64,000 nucleotides of DNA from Paenibacillus sp. 1001270B_150601_E10 (GTDB lineage: Bacteria; Bacillota; Bacilli; Paenibacillales; Paenibacillaceae): positions 38,895 through 102,894 of the forward strand of contig NZ_JADMOL010000009.1 of NCBI RefSeq assembly GCF_015558675.1. The letters are read 5' to 3'. The notes beneath the pieces were generated by a model, which ran no database searches, was not told the origin of the DNA, and saw only the letters and a program-made list of their open reading frames with translations. The translations under genes and the position numbers were made by a program. Below are positions 32,572-41,207 of this stretch, piece after piece. Each line of letters opens with the position of its first letter. Within the stretch, counting starts at the first letter, position 1.

Positions 32572-34668
32572 GTGAGTACAAGAGCAAGAGCACTTCTATC
32601 AAGTATGCTTTGCTTTATTATCTTATTTATCTCGAGCGGACAGGTGTACGCCCTGCCGAATCTTGGCACGAATCAATTGACTTATGAAGCGCCGCTTAGT
32701 TCGAATAATGTGTCGTTATCAGGGGTAACCGCTGCACGTTCTCTTTATATTCAACTAGAGGACTACTGGAATGTGAGCAATCTTACGCTCCACTTGGACT
32801 ATCAGGCAACCCAGCTTGCTAGGGGGGAAGAATCCAGCGTCACCCTTGCTATGAACGGCACCAAATTCTACTCCTTCCGACCGGTAGTAGATGATCAGAA
32901 TAAGCAAAGCCTGAGCGTATCCGTTCCGAAAGAGCTCCTAATCAAAGGCAGCAATACGCTGTCTATTGAAGGCTATATCATTACGAATTTGCCTGACCAG
33001 ATTTGTGTTCCCATTGAGAAGCGGGACAATTGGCTGGAGCTGTATAAGACCTCCTTCTCAACTACGACATTTACGAAGACAGATACAATCAACAGCATTC
33101 GGGAATTCAATCAGCAGTTTGTGGGATTGGATACGTTAAAGGAAAAGAAAAGCGCCATTGGCGTACCAAACAATAGTGAATCCCAGGAGCTGGAAGCAGC
33201 GGTTTATGCTCTCTCTGGCTTTGCGAAAAGCAACCGTTCAGAGGAAAATGCCATCCCTATGCTTCCTTTCCATGATCCGAAGCTAGAGGCTCGTGAAATG
33301 GTTGCGATCGTATCCTTGTACGACCAGCTTCCTGAGCAGTGGAAGCAAGCGCTGGGGCAGGTTAATGTGGACAATAAGGCCCTGATCCGTGTTGCGAATA
33401 CGGATCATCAGTCTGCTCTCATTATTACTTCTAAGGACCCTGCAATGCTTGAAAAAGCAGGCCGGCTAGTCGGGAACCAGACCTTGGTCAGCCAATTGGA
33501 CGGCCAAGAGAAGTGGGTGGACGCCAATACAAATGTCGACACACCAGACGTTACGGTAAGAAGGGATGTTACCTTGACAGAGACCGGGGATAAGCTGACC
33601 GGTATGATGCATCAAGAGAAGAGCTACTTTGTATCGCTTCCTGCGAACCGCTTCATCGCGGAGGCGAGCAAGATCAGTCTTGATTTTCGTTACTCCGACA
33701 ATTTGGACTTTGATCGTTCACTTGTTACGATATTGATTAACAATACGCCGATTGGCAGCAAGAAGCTGACGAAGGAACTGTCCAATCAGGATCAGCTTAC
33801 GCTTACCATCCCGAAAAACTTGGACGTTTCGGGGAACTTCTCTGTGACGGTAGCCTTCGATCTGGAGCTAAAGAGCGCAGGCTGTATTGAGCTTCAGGAT
33901 CAGATGCCTTGGGCTTATATAACGAAGGAATCCATGCTTCAATTAAATACGAAGGATCGGACCGATCTGTTGTTCAACAATTACCCGAATCCGTTCCTAA
34001 GAGACGCAAGCTTCAATAAGGTTGCCGTTATGCTGCCGACAGAGATGGATTCCTACACGTATTTGACGGTCGGGAACTTGTTTCATCTATTAGGCAAATA
34101 TGCTGAAGTGAATACGGGGGAAGTGGTGTTCTTCAACCAGCAGAACATGCCAAAGGAATCCGAGCTTGAGCAGTACAACCTTATATCTATTGGATCCTAT
34201 AAGAGCAATCCTTGGGTTCAGCAGCATAATAAGGAATTGTTTTTCAAATACAGTCAAGACGGTGCAGGAATCGTCTCTAACGAGAAGATCAGCATCGAGG
34301 AGGAATACGGCAAGCGAATTGGCACGCTGCAGATGCTGCAGTCGCCTTATGCACCAGGGTATGGCTGGCTTGCTGTTACAGGAGCAAGCTCGAAATATGA
34401 TTACCTCGCTTCCAACCTGCTCGCTACAGAGAAGGGGAAGTGGAAAGTGTATGGCGATGGCGTCGTTACGGATATAGATGGCAACCTCCAAGCGTTCCGG
34501 TTTAAAAAGCAAGCAGAACAAGAAGGTAATAGTCTCCTGAATGAGCTTGCGGAGCGGGGCGATGTGCTTGGCTTTATCGTGGTTCTTGGCTTGATCTTTA
34601 TTATGGTGGTCATCTCCCTGATTCTCCTGATTCGCAAGTATAGAAAAAGAGCGGGGGGAGAACGATGA
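32572..34668 (+). CDS. BcsB-like exported synthase partner (YdaN-like)
   Basis: A 698-residue protein with a signal peptide, a long extracytoplasmic beta-rich body (repeated jelly-roll, carbohydrate-binding-like segments: SLYIQLEDYWNVSNLTLHLD and KISLDFRYSDNLDFDRSLVT) and one C-terminal helix (about 665-688). This is the BcsB architecture: the tail helix completes the synthase channel and the outer domain guides the polymer. GTG 32572 follows a GGGGGG-rich ribosome site 17 bp after the GT2 gene. The stop overlaps the next start (ATGA), coupling it to the GGDEF-like protein. Confidence 0.9.
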   Translation: MSTRARALLSSMLCFIILFISSGQVYALPNLGTNQLTYEAPLSSNNVSLSGVTAARSLYIQLEDYWNVSNLTLHLDYQATQLARGEESSVTLAMNGTKFYSFRPVVDDQNKQSLSVSVPKELLIKGSNTLSIEGYIITNLPDQICVPIEKRDNWLELYKTSFSTTTFTKTDTINSIREFNQQFVGLDTLKEKKSAIGVPNNSESQELEAAVYALSGFAKSNRSEENAIPMLPFHDPKLEAREMVAIVSLYDQLPEQWKQALGQVNVDNKALIRVANTDHQSALIITSKDPAMLEKAGRLVGNQTLVSQLDGQEKWVDANTNVDTPDVTVRRDVTLTETGDKLTGMMHQEKSYFVSLPANRFIAEASKISLDFRYSDNLDFDRSLVTILINNTPIGSKKLTKELSNQDQLTLTIPKNLDVSGNFSVTVAFDLELKSAGCIELQDQMPWAYITKESMLQLNTKDRTDLLFNNYPNPFLRDASFNKVAVMLPTEMDSYTYLTVGNLFHLLGKYAEVNTGEVVFFNQQNMPKESELEQYNLISIGSYKSNPWVQQHNKELFFKYSQDGAGIVSNEKISIEEEYGKRIGTLQMLQSPYAPGYGWLAVTGASSKYDYLASNLLATEKGKWKVYGDGVVTDIDGNLQAFRFKKQAEQEGNSLLNELAERGDVLGFIVVLGLIFIMVVISLILLIRKYRKRAGGER

Positions 34669-35519
34669 AACGCTATCAGAGCAGCTTGATGTCTGACGCA
34701 GCCTTTCTGCTGCTGTTTGTCATTTGCTTCGTTCACATTGTGTTTACCGCTGGCAATCCGGATCGCTACTTGATCAACATGATTCTCCTAAACATGTCGT
34801 TTCTTGTTGCGATCATTACGTACTTTACGAGCATTACGGTAGGGCTTATCCTGAATATTGTATTTATTTTCGGCTATGGTACGTATACGTTGTATCAAAC
34901 CGTTATTGTTGGCGAGACACTTCAGTCCTATCATTATTACTGGTTGATCATGACGCCGGTATTTACGGCTGTTGTGGCGCTGTTGACGTTTGCGAACAAG
35001 CGGCTTCAGGAAGAGAAGGAGCAGCTTCAGCGGAGGAACGCTTCGCTTGCGACCATCGATGAGCGGACCAATCTGAAGAATAGCCGCTCCTTCCAAAGCG
35101 ACGCGACCATCTTCATGGCATTGTCTACACGCTATCAGATTCCGCTAACGCTGCTCGTCATGACAGTGAAACACTGGGACGAGCTCAGCCGCATGATTAG
35201 TGAGGCACAGATTACGGAGATGGTATTCGATATCTCGAAGCTGAGCGAGACCAGTATTCGGATGAATGACTCCTTATATATGCTGAATGCGGATTATCCT
35301 ACATGGGGACTGTTGTTGTTCACAGATCAGGATGGCGCTAATGTTGTGGTGAAGCGATTAAAGGAGAAGGTGGAGTCCTTCAACACCATCGAGTTTTCGA
35401 ACAAATACAAGCATGAAATGAAGTTGACGATTGGAGCTATTCAGTACAATCCTGAAGAGATCCCTACTCCGCTTGATTTCATTAAAAAGGCTCGTCAGAA
35501 GATGGAGTTTGATGTGTAG
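34665..35519 (+). CDS. membrane protein with degenerate GGDEF domain (YdaK/PssE-like c-di-GMP receptor)
   Basis: A 284-residue protein: four N-terminal helices (residues 10-110), a short coiled coil (111-130) and a GGDEF-fold domain (131-284; IDERTNLKNSRSF replaces the usual DxLTGLxNRRxF). The active-site GGDEF is replaced by NADYP (208-212), so cyclase activity is not expected. The inhibitory-site motif RxxD is intact as RMND (199-202), exactly five residues upstream. In B. subtilis YdaK and Listeria PssE the same arrangement makes a c-di-GMP receptor that switches on the synthase. A 4-bp overlap with the BcsB-like gene supports a direct complex. Confidence 0.9.
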   Translation: MKRYQSSLMSDAAFLLLFVICFVHIVFTAGNPDRYLINMILLNMSFLVAIITYFTSITVGLILNIVFIFGYGTYTLYQTVIVGETLQSYHYYWLIMTPVFTAVVALLTFANKRLQEEKEQLQRRNASLATIDERTNLKNSRSFQSDATIFMALSTRYQIPLTLLVMTVKHWDELSRMISEAQITEMVFDISKLSETSIRMNDSLYMLNADYPTWGLLLFTDQDGANVVVKRLKEKVESFNTIEFSNKYKHEMKLTIGAIQYNPEEIPTPLDFIKKARQKMEFDV

Positions 35520-35536
35520 AAGGTGAGGTTCCGATT

Positions 35537-35965
35537 ATGTCCAAAGCGACAACCGAGTCGCTGCGCTCCTTTATTCGATTTGGACTCGTTGGAGTCGTCA
35601 ATACTGGGGTTGATTTCGCTGTATTCTCCTTGTTGACGTGGTGGCAGACGCCCTGGCTCATTGCCCAGATTGTTGCTTACAGCTGCGGAGTACTGAACAG
35701 CTTTCTGATGAACCGAACGTGGACGTTCAAGCAGGAGGGGCCATGGAATAAGGGGCTGATACGTTTCATTTTGCTTAATGTGTGCACACTTGGCGTTACA
35801 TCCTTATGCATTCTGCTCCTGCATGAACAGTTCGGATTATCCATGCTTGTGAGCAAGGCTGCAGCTACCGTTATAGGTGTTCTGGTTAACTTTGCAGGAA
35901 GCCGCTGGTGGGTATTCCGTGAGCCCTCACGTACAGCTGAGAAGCAGGATATGAGTCATTCATAA
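35537..35965 (+). CDS. GtrA-family membrane protein
   Basis: A 142-residue protein with four helices and the GtrA pattern (FIRFGLVGVVNTGVDFAVFS, FLMNRTWTF and NFAGSRWWVF). GtrA proteins are proposed to flip undecaprenyl-phosphate-linked sugars to the outer face. In this operon it would pair with the GtrB-like GT2 gene at the other end to supply a sugar donor to the putative GT-C protein. GAAGGTGAGG precedes the ATG. Last gene of the operon, followed by a terminator. Confidence 0.93.
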   Translation: MSKATTESLRSFIRFGLVGVVNTGVDFAVFSLLTWWQTPWLIAQIVAYSCGVLNSFLMNRTWTFKQEGPWNKGLIRFILLNVCTLGVTSLCILLLHEQFGLSMLVSKAAATVIGVLVNFAGSRWWVFREPSRTAEKQDMSHS

Positions 35966-35974
35966 AAGTTAGAA

Positions 35975-36031
35975 GGCAGGAGCTCTATTAGAGGCGGCAC
36001 AGATCGCATAGAGCCCCTGCCTTTGTTGTTC
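35975..36031 (+). terminator. terminator of the exopolysaccharide operon
   Basis: Arms 35975-35988 and 36008-36021 pair at 13 of 14 positions, then TTTGTTGTT. Confidence 0.78.
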
Positions 36032-36098
36032 TTGGAAGGCAAATATTTTATACTGAATATGGAAACGATTATCTTCAGTCAAGGGAGGGGCTTCGTAC

Positions 36099-36905
36099 GT
36101 GGAATATGAGCGAAGAACGGCTCTCATCACCGGGAGTGCCAAGGGACTGGGGAAGATGACAGCGTTGGCTTTCGCGGAGTCAGGCTGCAATATAATATTG
36201 AATTATGTACATAGCGAACTTGAGGCGCATGCGCTCAAGGATGAGCTTCAGATGAAGGGGGCTCGATGTACATGCATTCAAGCCGATGTCTCTAGGCCAG
36301 AAGATGTGAAGCGACTTGTACATGTGATGCAAGCCGAATGTATGATGCCAGACATTGTTGTTAACAATGCAGGCCCCTTTATTCGCGAGCGCAGAGAATT
36401 TGTAGACTATACCGAAGATGAGATTCTTTATATTGTAAACGGCAATCTGACAGGCGTCATGCTCCTTGACCATCTCTTACTCCCTCATATGCGCGAGAAG
36501 GGCTGGGGCAGAATCATCCACTATGGATTCGGGCACGCCGCAGAAGCAAGGGCGTGGCCGCATCGCGCCGTATACGCCGCAGCAAAGGTAGGACTTGTAT
36601 CCTTTACAAAGACGTTGGCTGTAGAGGAAGCACCCCATGGAATTACGGTAAATATGGTGTGCCCGGGGGATATCCGAGGGGCAGATAAGGAACGCACAAT
36701 TGCTGAGGTAGCGCATCGTGAGGATGCGGAATCCCCAAGAGGGAGACCTGGATCTGGTGAGGATATCGCTCGCGTGATCCAATTCTTGTGCGAGGAGAAG
36801 TCGGACTTTATAACCGGCAATATGATCGACGTGTCAGGCGGGCTTGACCCGATTCGGGCTGTCATCGAGAAGAAGTCTGTACAATCGAGAAGAGATCTGC
36901 ATTAA
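36099..36905 (+). CDS. short-chain dehydrogenase/reductase
   Basis: A 268-residue Rossmann-fold SDR. Cofactor motif TGSAKGLG (residues 11-18), structural NNAG, and the catalytic pair YxxxK in VYAAAKVG are present, plus CPGDIRG and the C-terminal VSGG. The catalytic Ser normally 13 residues before Tyr appears to be His (IIHYGFGHA), so activity or mechanism may be unusual. GTG start with AAGGGAGGGG upstream. Substrate unknown. It is isolated between the exopolysaccharide operon and the NifU-like gene. Confidence 0.88.
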   Translation: MEYERRTALITGSAKGLGKMTALAFAESGCNIILNYVHSELEAHALKDELQMKGARCTCIQADVSRPEDVKRLVHVMQAECMMPDIVVNNAGPFIRERREFVDYTEDEILYIVNGNLTGVMLLDHLLLPHMREKGWGRIIHYGFGHAAEARAWPHRAVYAAAKVGLVSFTKTLAVEEAPHGITVNMVCPGDIRGADKERTIAEVAHREDAESPRGRPGSGEDIARVIQFLCEEKSDFITGNMIDVSGGLDPIRAVIEKKSVQSRRDLH

Positions 36906-37108
36906 TCCATATTCAAGGGCAACTGATATAGGATGATGCAGGCTTAGTAGGAGCATTAAGGCCTGCAAGCGCAGCAGGTAAGAGTGCAGAGGCATGCTAG
37001 GAATAGTGATTGTAGAATTGGCGTGAAGCAAAGCGGCAGGAAAAACGGACAGGCAGCTTATTTTTAAGGACATAATCATGTGATATATCCAACTTGATAC
37101 CAAATCGA

Positions 37109-37152
37109 GAAAAAAAGTGCTGCCGAAGCAATGACGCTTGGCAGCACTTTTT
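37109..37152. terminator. bidirectional terminator between SDR and NifU-like genes
   Basis: AGTGCTGCC (37116-37124) and GGCAGCACT (37140-37148), flanked by A8 on the left and T5 on the right, so it can end transcripts in both directions. The preceding stretch 36906-37108 shows nothing else. Confidence 0.88.
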
Positions 37153-37180
37153 GGTTCATGTTGAAGATCGATCGAAAGGA

Positions 37181-37426
37181 TTAGAATACTTGTACGACTT
37201 CTTGCACGCCTTCGATTTCTTCCATCAATGCGCGCTCAATACCCGCTTTAAGCGTGATGGTTGAGCTTGGGCAGCTTCCGCATGCACCCATAAGACGCAG
37301 CTTGACGATACCGTCCTCCACGTCAACCAATTCAACATCACCGCCGTCACGCTGCAAGAACGGACGAAGTTTATCCAACACTTCTAGCACGTCATCATAC
37401 ATGCCGTTTTGTGTAGCTTCACTCAT
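37181..37426 (-). CDS. NifU-like Fe-S scaffold protein (YutI-like)
   Basis: An 81-residue protein consisting only of the NifU C-terminal domain, with the CxxC cluster site in [10 protein letters not shown] and [13 protein letters not shown]. It carries or transfers [4Fe-4S] clusters to apo-proteins in the cytoplasm, as YutI/NfuA do. ATG 37426 follows AAAGGAG; the ORF starts at 37435 with no ribosome site. It diverges from yuzB, matching the yutI-yuzB-yutJ neighbourhood of other Bacillales. Confidence 0.95.
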   Translation of the reverse strand: MSEATQNGMYDDVLEVLDKLRPFLQRDGGDVELVDVEDGIVKLRLMGACGSCPSSTITLKAGIERALMEEIEGVQEVVQVF

Positions 37427-37516
37427 TTGTACCAACTCCTTTCATCATTGCTTCTTTTATTATATTATAAAGCTAGCGTAATTCAAAGAGACAAGCGCAA
37501 AGGGGGGATTTTGTCA

Positions 37517-37771
37517 ATGAGGCCTATCATCGAATTCTGCGTGAACAACATGCACCATGGCACGGATGTGCTCATGAAGGAGTTGGAGCAGAACCCGGAT
37601 TATGACGTCATCGAGTACGGCTGTCTTGGCAACTGTGGTGAATGCTATATGTTTCCCTTTGCTTATGTGAATGGCGACATTGTAGCCGGTGAGACAGTCG
37701 ATCAGCTCAGAGAGCTCATTATAGAAAAGATTGAGGAAATAAAAGCATGGGAGCAGCTTGATATCGATTGA
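37517..37771 (+). CDS. yuzB: YuzB family protein (UPF0349/DUF1450)
   Basis: An 84-residue cytoplasmic protein with conserved IIEFCVNNMHHGT and EYGCLGNCGECYMFPFAYVN. The three or four cysteines in a CxxNCGEC-like arrangement resemble thioredoxin-like ferredoxins and could bind a metal or an Fe-S cluster, but its function is unknown. ATG 37517 follows AGGGGGGA. A hairpin overlaps its last codons. Neighbours are the NifU-like gene and the NADH dehydrogenase-like yutJ. Confidence 0.93.
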   Translation: MRPIIEFCVNNMHHGTDVLMKELEQNPDYDVIEYGCLGNCGECYMFPFAYVNGDIVAGETVDQLRELIIEKIEEIKAWEQLDID

Positions 37772-37790
37772 TATCAACTGCTCCCTTTAA
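37749..37790. terminator. hairpin between yuzB and yutJ
   Basis: GGGAGCAG-C-TTGATATC (37749-37765) pairs with GATATCAACTGCTCCC (37770-37785), one bulged base. The T-tract on the plus side is weak (TTTAATAT). It covers the yuzB stop codon. Confidence 0.6.
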
Positions 37791-37811
37791 TATGTCTTAA
37801 GCATGATTCCA

Positions 37812-38891
37812 TTATCCAAAGTGATGCTTGGACATCCAGAGCACGCCGCTCTTAATGACACGCGGAACATAGCCAACCAATGGGTGCTTGCCAAGCATGG
37901 CAAAGCCCGACTTTTTGCCAAGGGAACCAAGCGTTCCTTTTAGCTTTATGCGGCCAAGAGTCGGCGTTTCTCCCTTCCAAAGCGCAATGGCAACATCTGC
38001 AATCTGCTCTCCCTGGACACCTGCTGCTTGTGCGCTAGGCGAGAAGGGCAGGCTTGCACAATCACCGACTACAAACACATTCGGGTGAGTAGGGATCTGA
38101 TGATATTCGTTGATCTTGACTCGTCCCTGCGGATCCTTCTCGACAGCAAGCTCTTGAACGACCTCTACAGGCTGAATTCCCGCGGTCCAGATCGTAACAT
38201 CGGAATCGATCTCTTCATGATCCTCTTCCCGCTTATTATAAATAACGCCCTGCTCCAGCTTCACGACATTGATATGGCTGCGAAGCTCCACATCGTGCTC
38301 GTGAAACCAAGAGGATACGAAGGTAGACAGCTTCTCCGGAAACGGAGACAGAATGCGCGGACCTCTATCGCAAAGGCGAATATTCAGGTCTGGGCGGCTC
38401 TCCCTAAGTTCTGCAGCGGCTTCTACACCGCTTAATCCGCCGCCAATAATCGATACTTGCCCGTAGGGCTTCACGTCATTGACAAGCTGATAGGTTTTGC
38501 GTGTTTGAGCAAGGGTTTGAATGCTGTTGCCGAAGGTTTCCGCGCCTGGAATGCCATGATAGCGATCCGTGCAGCCAAGACCAACGACCAATTGATCGTA
38601 TGCAATAACAGGATAGTCCTCGTTATCAAGGAGAACCTGCTGCTGTTCCAAATCAATGTTTTTAATATGGCCATAGCGGATTTTGACGCGTGGATCATCC
38701 GGAAAGGCGACTCGAATCTCCGTTTCCGCTACCGTACCCGCTAACAGCGCGTAATATTCTGTCTTCAAGCCTTGAAAAGGCATGCGATCAATCAACGTAA
38801 TCTCTACGTCGGAAGGCAGTCCTCCTTCAAGCAATCGATTGATGATTGCTAATCCTCCATATCCTCCGCCACATACTACAAAATGCTTCAT
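37812..38891 (-). CDS. yutJ: NADH dehydrogenase-like FAD oxidoreductase (YutJ-like)
   Basis: A 359-residue type II NADH dehydrogenase-like flavoprotein. It has two Rossmann motifs (VCGGGYGGLAII at the N-terminus for FAD; SIIGGGLSGVEAAAEL near residue 155 for NAD(P)H) and the flavin-binding VFVVGDCASLPFS. ATG 38891 follows TTGGGGGG; the ORF extends 72 codons upstream without a ribosome site. It is convergent with yuzB, as in B. subtilis. Physiological electron acceptor unknown; menaquinone is plausible. A second, classical ndh is at 46.97 kb. Confidence 0.92.
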   Translation of the reverse strand: MKHFVVCGGGYGGLAIINRLLEGGLPSDVEITLIDRMPFQGLKTEYYALLAGTVAETEIRVAFPDDPRVKIRYGHIKNIDLEQQQVLLDNEDYPVIAYDQLVVGLGCTDRYHGIPGAETFGNSIQTLAQTRKTYQLVNDVKPYGQVSIIGGGLSGVEAAAELRESRPDLNIRLCDRGPRILSPFPEKLSTFVSSWFHEHDVELRSHINVVKLEQGVIYNKREEDHEEIDSDVTIWTAGIQPVEVVQELAVEKDPQGRVKINEYHQIPTHPNVFVVGDCASLPFSPSAQAAGVQGEQIADVAIALWKGETPTLGRIKLKGTLGSLGKKSGFAMLGKHPLVGYVPRVIKSGVLWMSKHHFG

Positions 38892-39159
38892 ATTAGATAT
38901 CCCCCCAAGATGCCGAATCACTTGTGTTACCGCGCTTATGATGAGCGGCAAATATACAGTACGGCTCCTTATCCCTATCCAAAGCTGATGAATCTTAGTT
39001 GCAGTATGATCTAGGAGTATGTTATCTCTCATGTATCTATCATGACTCATAACGGTGAAAGACGGGGATGAGGTATAAGGCATGCCATTGGCCTCTAATA
39101 AACTCACCGCTCACACAACTGTGAGCTGTCTTACGCGCTATGCATCATTACACAGTTAG

Positions 39160-39185
39160 GAGCGGACCTTCACTTAGGTCCGCTC
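39160..39185 (-). terminator. hairpin after mqnE (possible terminator)
   Basis: Ten-base arms GAGCGGACCT (39160-39169) and AGGTCCGCTC (39176-39185). No strong T-run follows on the minus strand, so termination may need Rho or be partial. Confidence 0.5.
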
Positions 39186-39190
39186 AATTC

Positions 39191-40300
39191 TTATTCGTAT
39201 ACTTTTAAAACGTTGTAGAAGGTGTCACGTTCGATTGGTGTACGGCCTGCGCCTTTGATCAGCCAGATAAGCTCATCACGAGTCAAGCCCTCAGGAGTCA
39301 ACGCGCCAGCAGAGTGGCTGATGCGTTCTTTTACAAGTGTACCATGGACATCGGAAGCACCGTAGGTAAGAGCAAGCTGTGTAAGCTGGGTACCGATGTT
39401 GATGAAGTAAGCTTTAATATGCTGAATATTGTCCAGCATCAGGCGGCTGATCGCAATTGTCTTGAGATCCTCATAAGCGGAATTGCGGCGCTTGATGGAT
39501 GCTTTTTGGCTCTTTGGCTGCATGGACAATGGGATGAATACCAGGAAGCCGTTGGTCTCGTCTTGAAGCTCGCGAATGTGAATCATATGACGAACACGAT
39601 CCTCATGAGACTCGATCGCACCGTATAGCATGGTCGTATGAGTCTTCATGCCAAGCTTATGCGCGGTACGATGCACTTCCAAGTAACGCTCAACGCCTGC
39701 TTTCTCTACTCTCATCTTTTTACGATATTCATCGGAGAGAATTTCCGCTCCGCCGCCTGTCAATGATTCAAGGCCTGCATCCATAAGCTGACGAAGCACC
39801 TCTTCAATGCTAAGGCCCGAGATGCGAGTAAAGAAGTCAATCTCAGCAGCAGTATATGCCTTCAAGGCGATGTGCGGATAGCGTTCTTTCAGCGCTTTTA
39901 AGGAATCCACATAATATTGGAACGGAACATTTGGATTGTGTCCGCCAACGATATGGAACTCCTGCACGTCAGGGTTGATGTGTTGATCAACAAAGGCGAT
40001 CATCTCTTCACCGGATAGCGTATATGCGCCTTCATCGCCTTCATCCTTGCGGAAGTTGCAGAACGCACAGTGCGCTTCACATACATTGGTAAAGTACAGG
40101 GACATATTTTCAATAAAATACACGTTCTTGCCGTTCTTACGCATGTTTGCAAGATTTGCTAATTGTCCCAGGGTCAAAATATCGTCACTTTCATATAAAT
40201 ATACGCCGTCTTCCAGCGTCAATCGTTCACCGCGCTCAACCTTATCTGCAATCTCAGACATACGCGGGTCTGCATGACGTGTCCATAAAGATGTCGTCAT
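39191..40300 (-). CDS. mqnE: aminofutalosine synthase (radical SAM)
   Basis: Makes aminodeoxyfutalosine from SAM and a chorismate-derived enolpyruvyl benzoate, an early step of the futalosine menaquinone pathway. The 369-residue protein has the radical-SAM cluster motif CxxxCxxC (CEAHCAFCNF, about residues 73-80), preceded by the family stretch FIENMSLYFTNV, and SMQPKSQKASIKRR further on. AGGAGGT precedes the ATG. The related MqnC would lack this exact arrangement, so mqnE is favoured. Together with the UbiD homologue it implies the futalosine rather than the Men route here. Confidence 0.93.
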   Translation of the reverse strand: MTTSLWTRHADPRMSEIADKVERGERLTLEDGVYLYESDDILTLGQLANLANMRKNGKNVYFIENMSLYFTNVCEAHCAFCNFRKDEGDEGAYTLSGEEMIAFVDQHINPDVQEFHIVGGHNPNVPFQYYVDSLKALKERYPHIALKAYTAAEIDFFTRISGLSIEEVLRQLMDAGLESLTGGGAEILSDEYRKKMRVEKAGVERYLEVHRTAHKLGMKTHTTMLYGAIESHEDRVRHMIHIRELQDETNGFLVFIPLSMQPKSQKASIKRRNSAYEDLKTIAISRLMLDNIQHIKAYFINIGTQLTQLALTYGASDVHGTLVKERISHSAGALTPEGLTRDELIWLIKGAGRTPIERDTFYNVLKVYE

Positions 40301-40532
40301 TCGTTGTACCTCCTAGTGCCAATTCTATCGAACTCTAATCTGCTGACCGACAAAAGAAATACTCTACCTGAAGGCAGAGAATTCATCATAAAAGGGCAGA
40401 GAAATGCCTCTTTTCAAAAAATACAGTGAATCCTATCACATATTACGACACACTCATTATACTCCTGCCTAGAACAAGGGGCAATACATCTGGAGTAGAC
40501 AATCGGCATGATTTTCCATAATAGATGTTCTC

Positions 40533-40561
40533 TTGTGTGAATTTCGCAGGATGGTTATACT
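40533..40561 (+). promoter_or_regulatory. promoter of the A-type carrier gene
   Basis: TTGTGT (40533-40538), 17 bp, TATACT (40556-40561). Confidence 0.6.
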
Positions 40562-40587
40562 TAGAAATATGAAGGAGGGATGTTAAG

Positions 40588-40947
40588 ATGATCACAATCA
40601 GCGATTTGGCCGCACAGAAAATTAAGGAGATGCTTGAGCAGGAAGAGAACCCGAATATGTTCTTGCGTCTTGGTGTGCGACCTGGCGGCTGCAGCGGCTT
40701 TTCATACGGCATGGGCTTTGATGATGAAGAGACGAGTGAGGATGTCCATCTCGAAAGCCATGGCATGAAGGTCGTTGTCGATAAGGAGAGCATCCCGCAT
40801 CTGGCTGGTCTTGAGATTGATTACAAGGAGTCCGGAATGTCGGGTGGGTTTACGATTGAGAATCCGAACGCTGTTGCGACTTGCGGCTGCGGATCTTCCT
40901 TCCGTACAGCGGTAGCTGCCGGCAAGGCAGAGAAGTGTGACGACTAA
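40588..40947 (+). CDS. A-type Fe-S cluster carrier (HesB/IscA/ErpA family)
   Basis: A 119-residue Fe-S carrier. The three conserved cysteines are in PGGCSGFSYGMG (Cys around 35) and CGCGSSF (about 103-105), with the usual beta fold between. It accepts clusters from the SUF scaffold and passes them to target enzymes such as radical-SAM proteins, including MqnE next door. GGAGGG precedes the ATG and an own promoter is present. Slightly long C-terminal tail (AGKAEKCDD) with a fourth cysteine. Confidence 0.95.
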   Translation: MITISDLAAQKIKEMLEQEENPNMFLRLGVRPGGCSGFSYGMGFDDEETSEDVHLESHGMKVVVDKESIPHLAGLEIDYKESGMSGGFTIENPNAVATCGCGSSFRTAVAAGKAEKCDD

Positions 40948-41002
40948 TCCGCTTTATACATGATACACAACGGCGATCAGTTCTTCTGATGCAGTTGGAA
41001 TG

Positions 41003-41056
41003 CTAACCTCTCTATATGGCTGTGTGCAAGCATGCAGCTATTGGAGGGGTTTTTTA
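41003..41056 (+). terminator. terminator after A-type carrier gene
   Basis: AACCTCTCTA (41004-41013) pairs with TTGGAGGGGTT (41041-41051), then T6. The 340-bp gap 40948-41289 holds this hairpin and the minus-strand one at 41208; nothing else is supported. Confidence 0.75.
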
Positions 41057-41207
41057 TGTTTCAAATCATCATGACGATAGTACAGCAGTCTTGCTCTTAG
41101 CCCTGTGTGAGCAAAGAGTGCGATGCGTATACTTTTTCAAGGGGCTTATCTATTAGCCTTTAATAGACATCCAATTTGATTGAGATGAAATGGATCAGGA
41201 TGAAATG

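Noticed and set aside
37409..37516. 36-codon upstream extension of yuzB
   Set aside because: Overlaps the divergent NifU-like start; ATG 37517 has AGGGGGGA and the family N-terminus MRPIIEFC.
38892..39107. 72-codon upstream extension of yutJ
   Set aside because: No ribosome site and no similarity to the family N-terminus, which begins with the FAD motif after ATG 38891.
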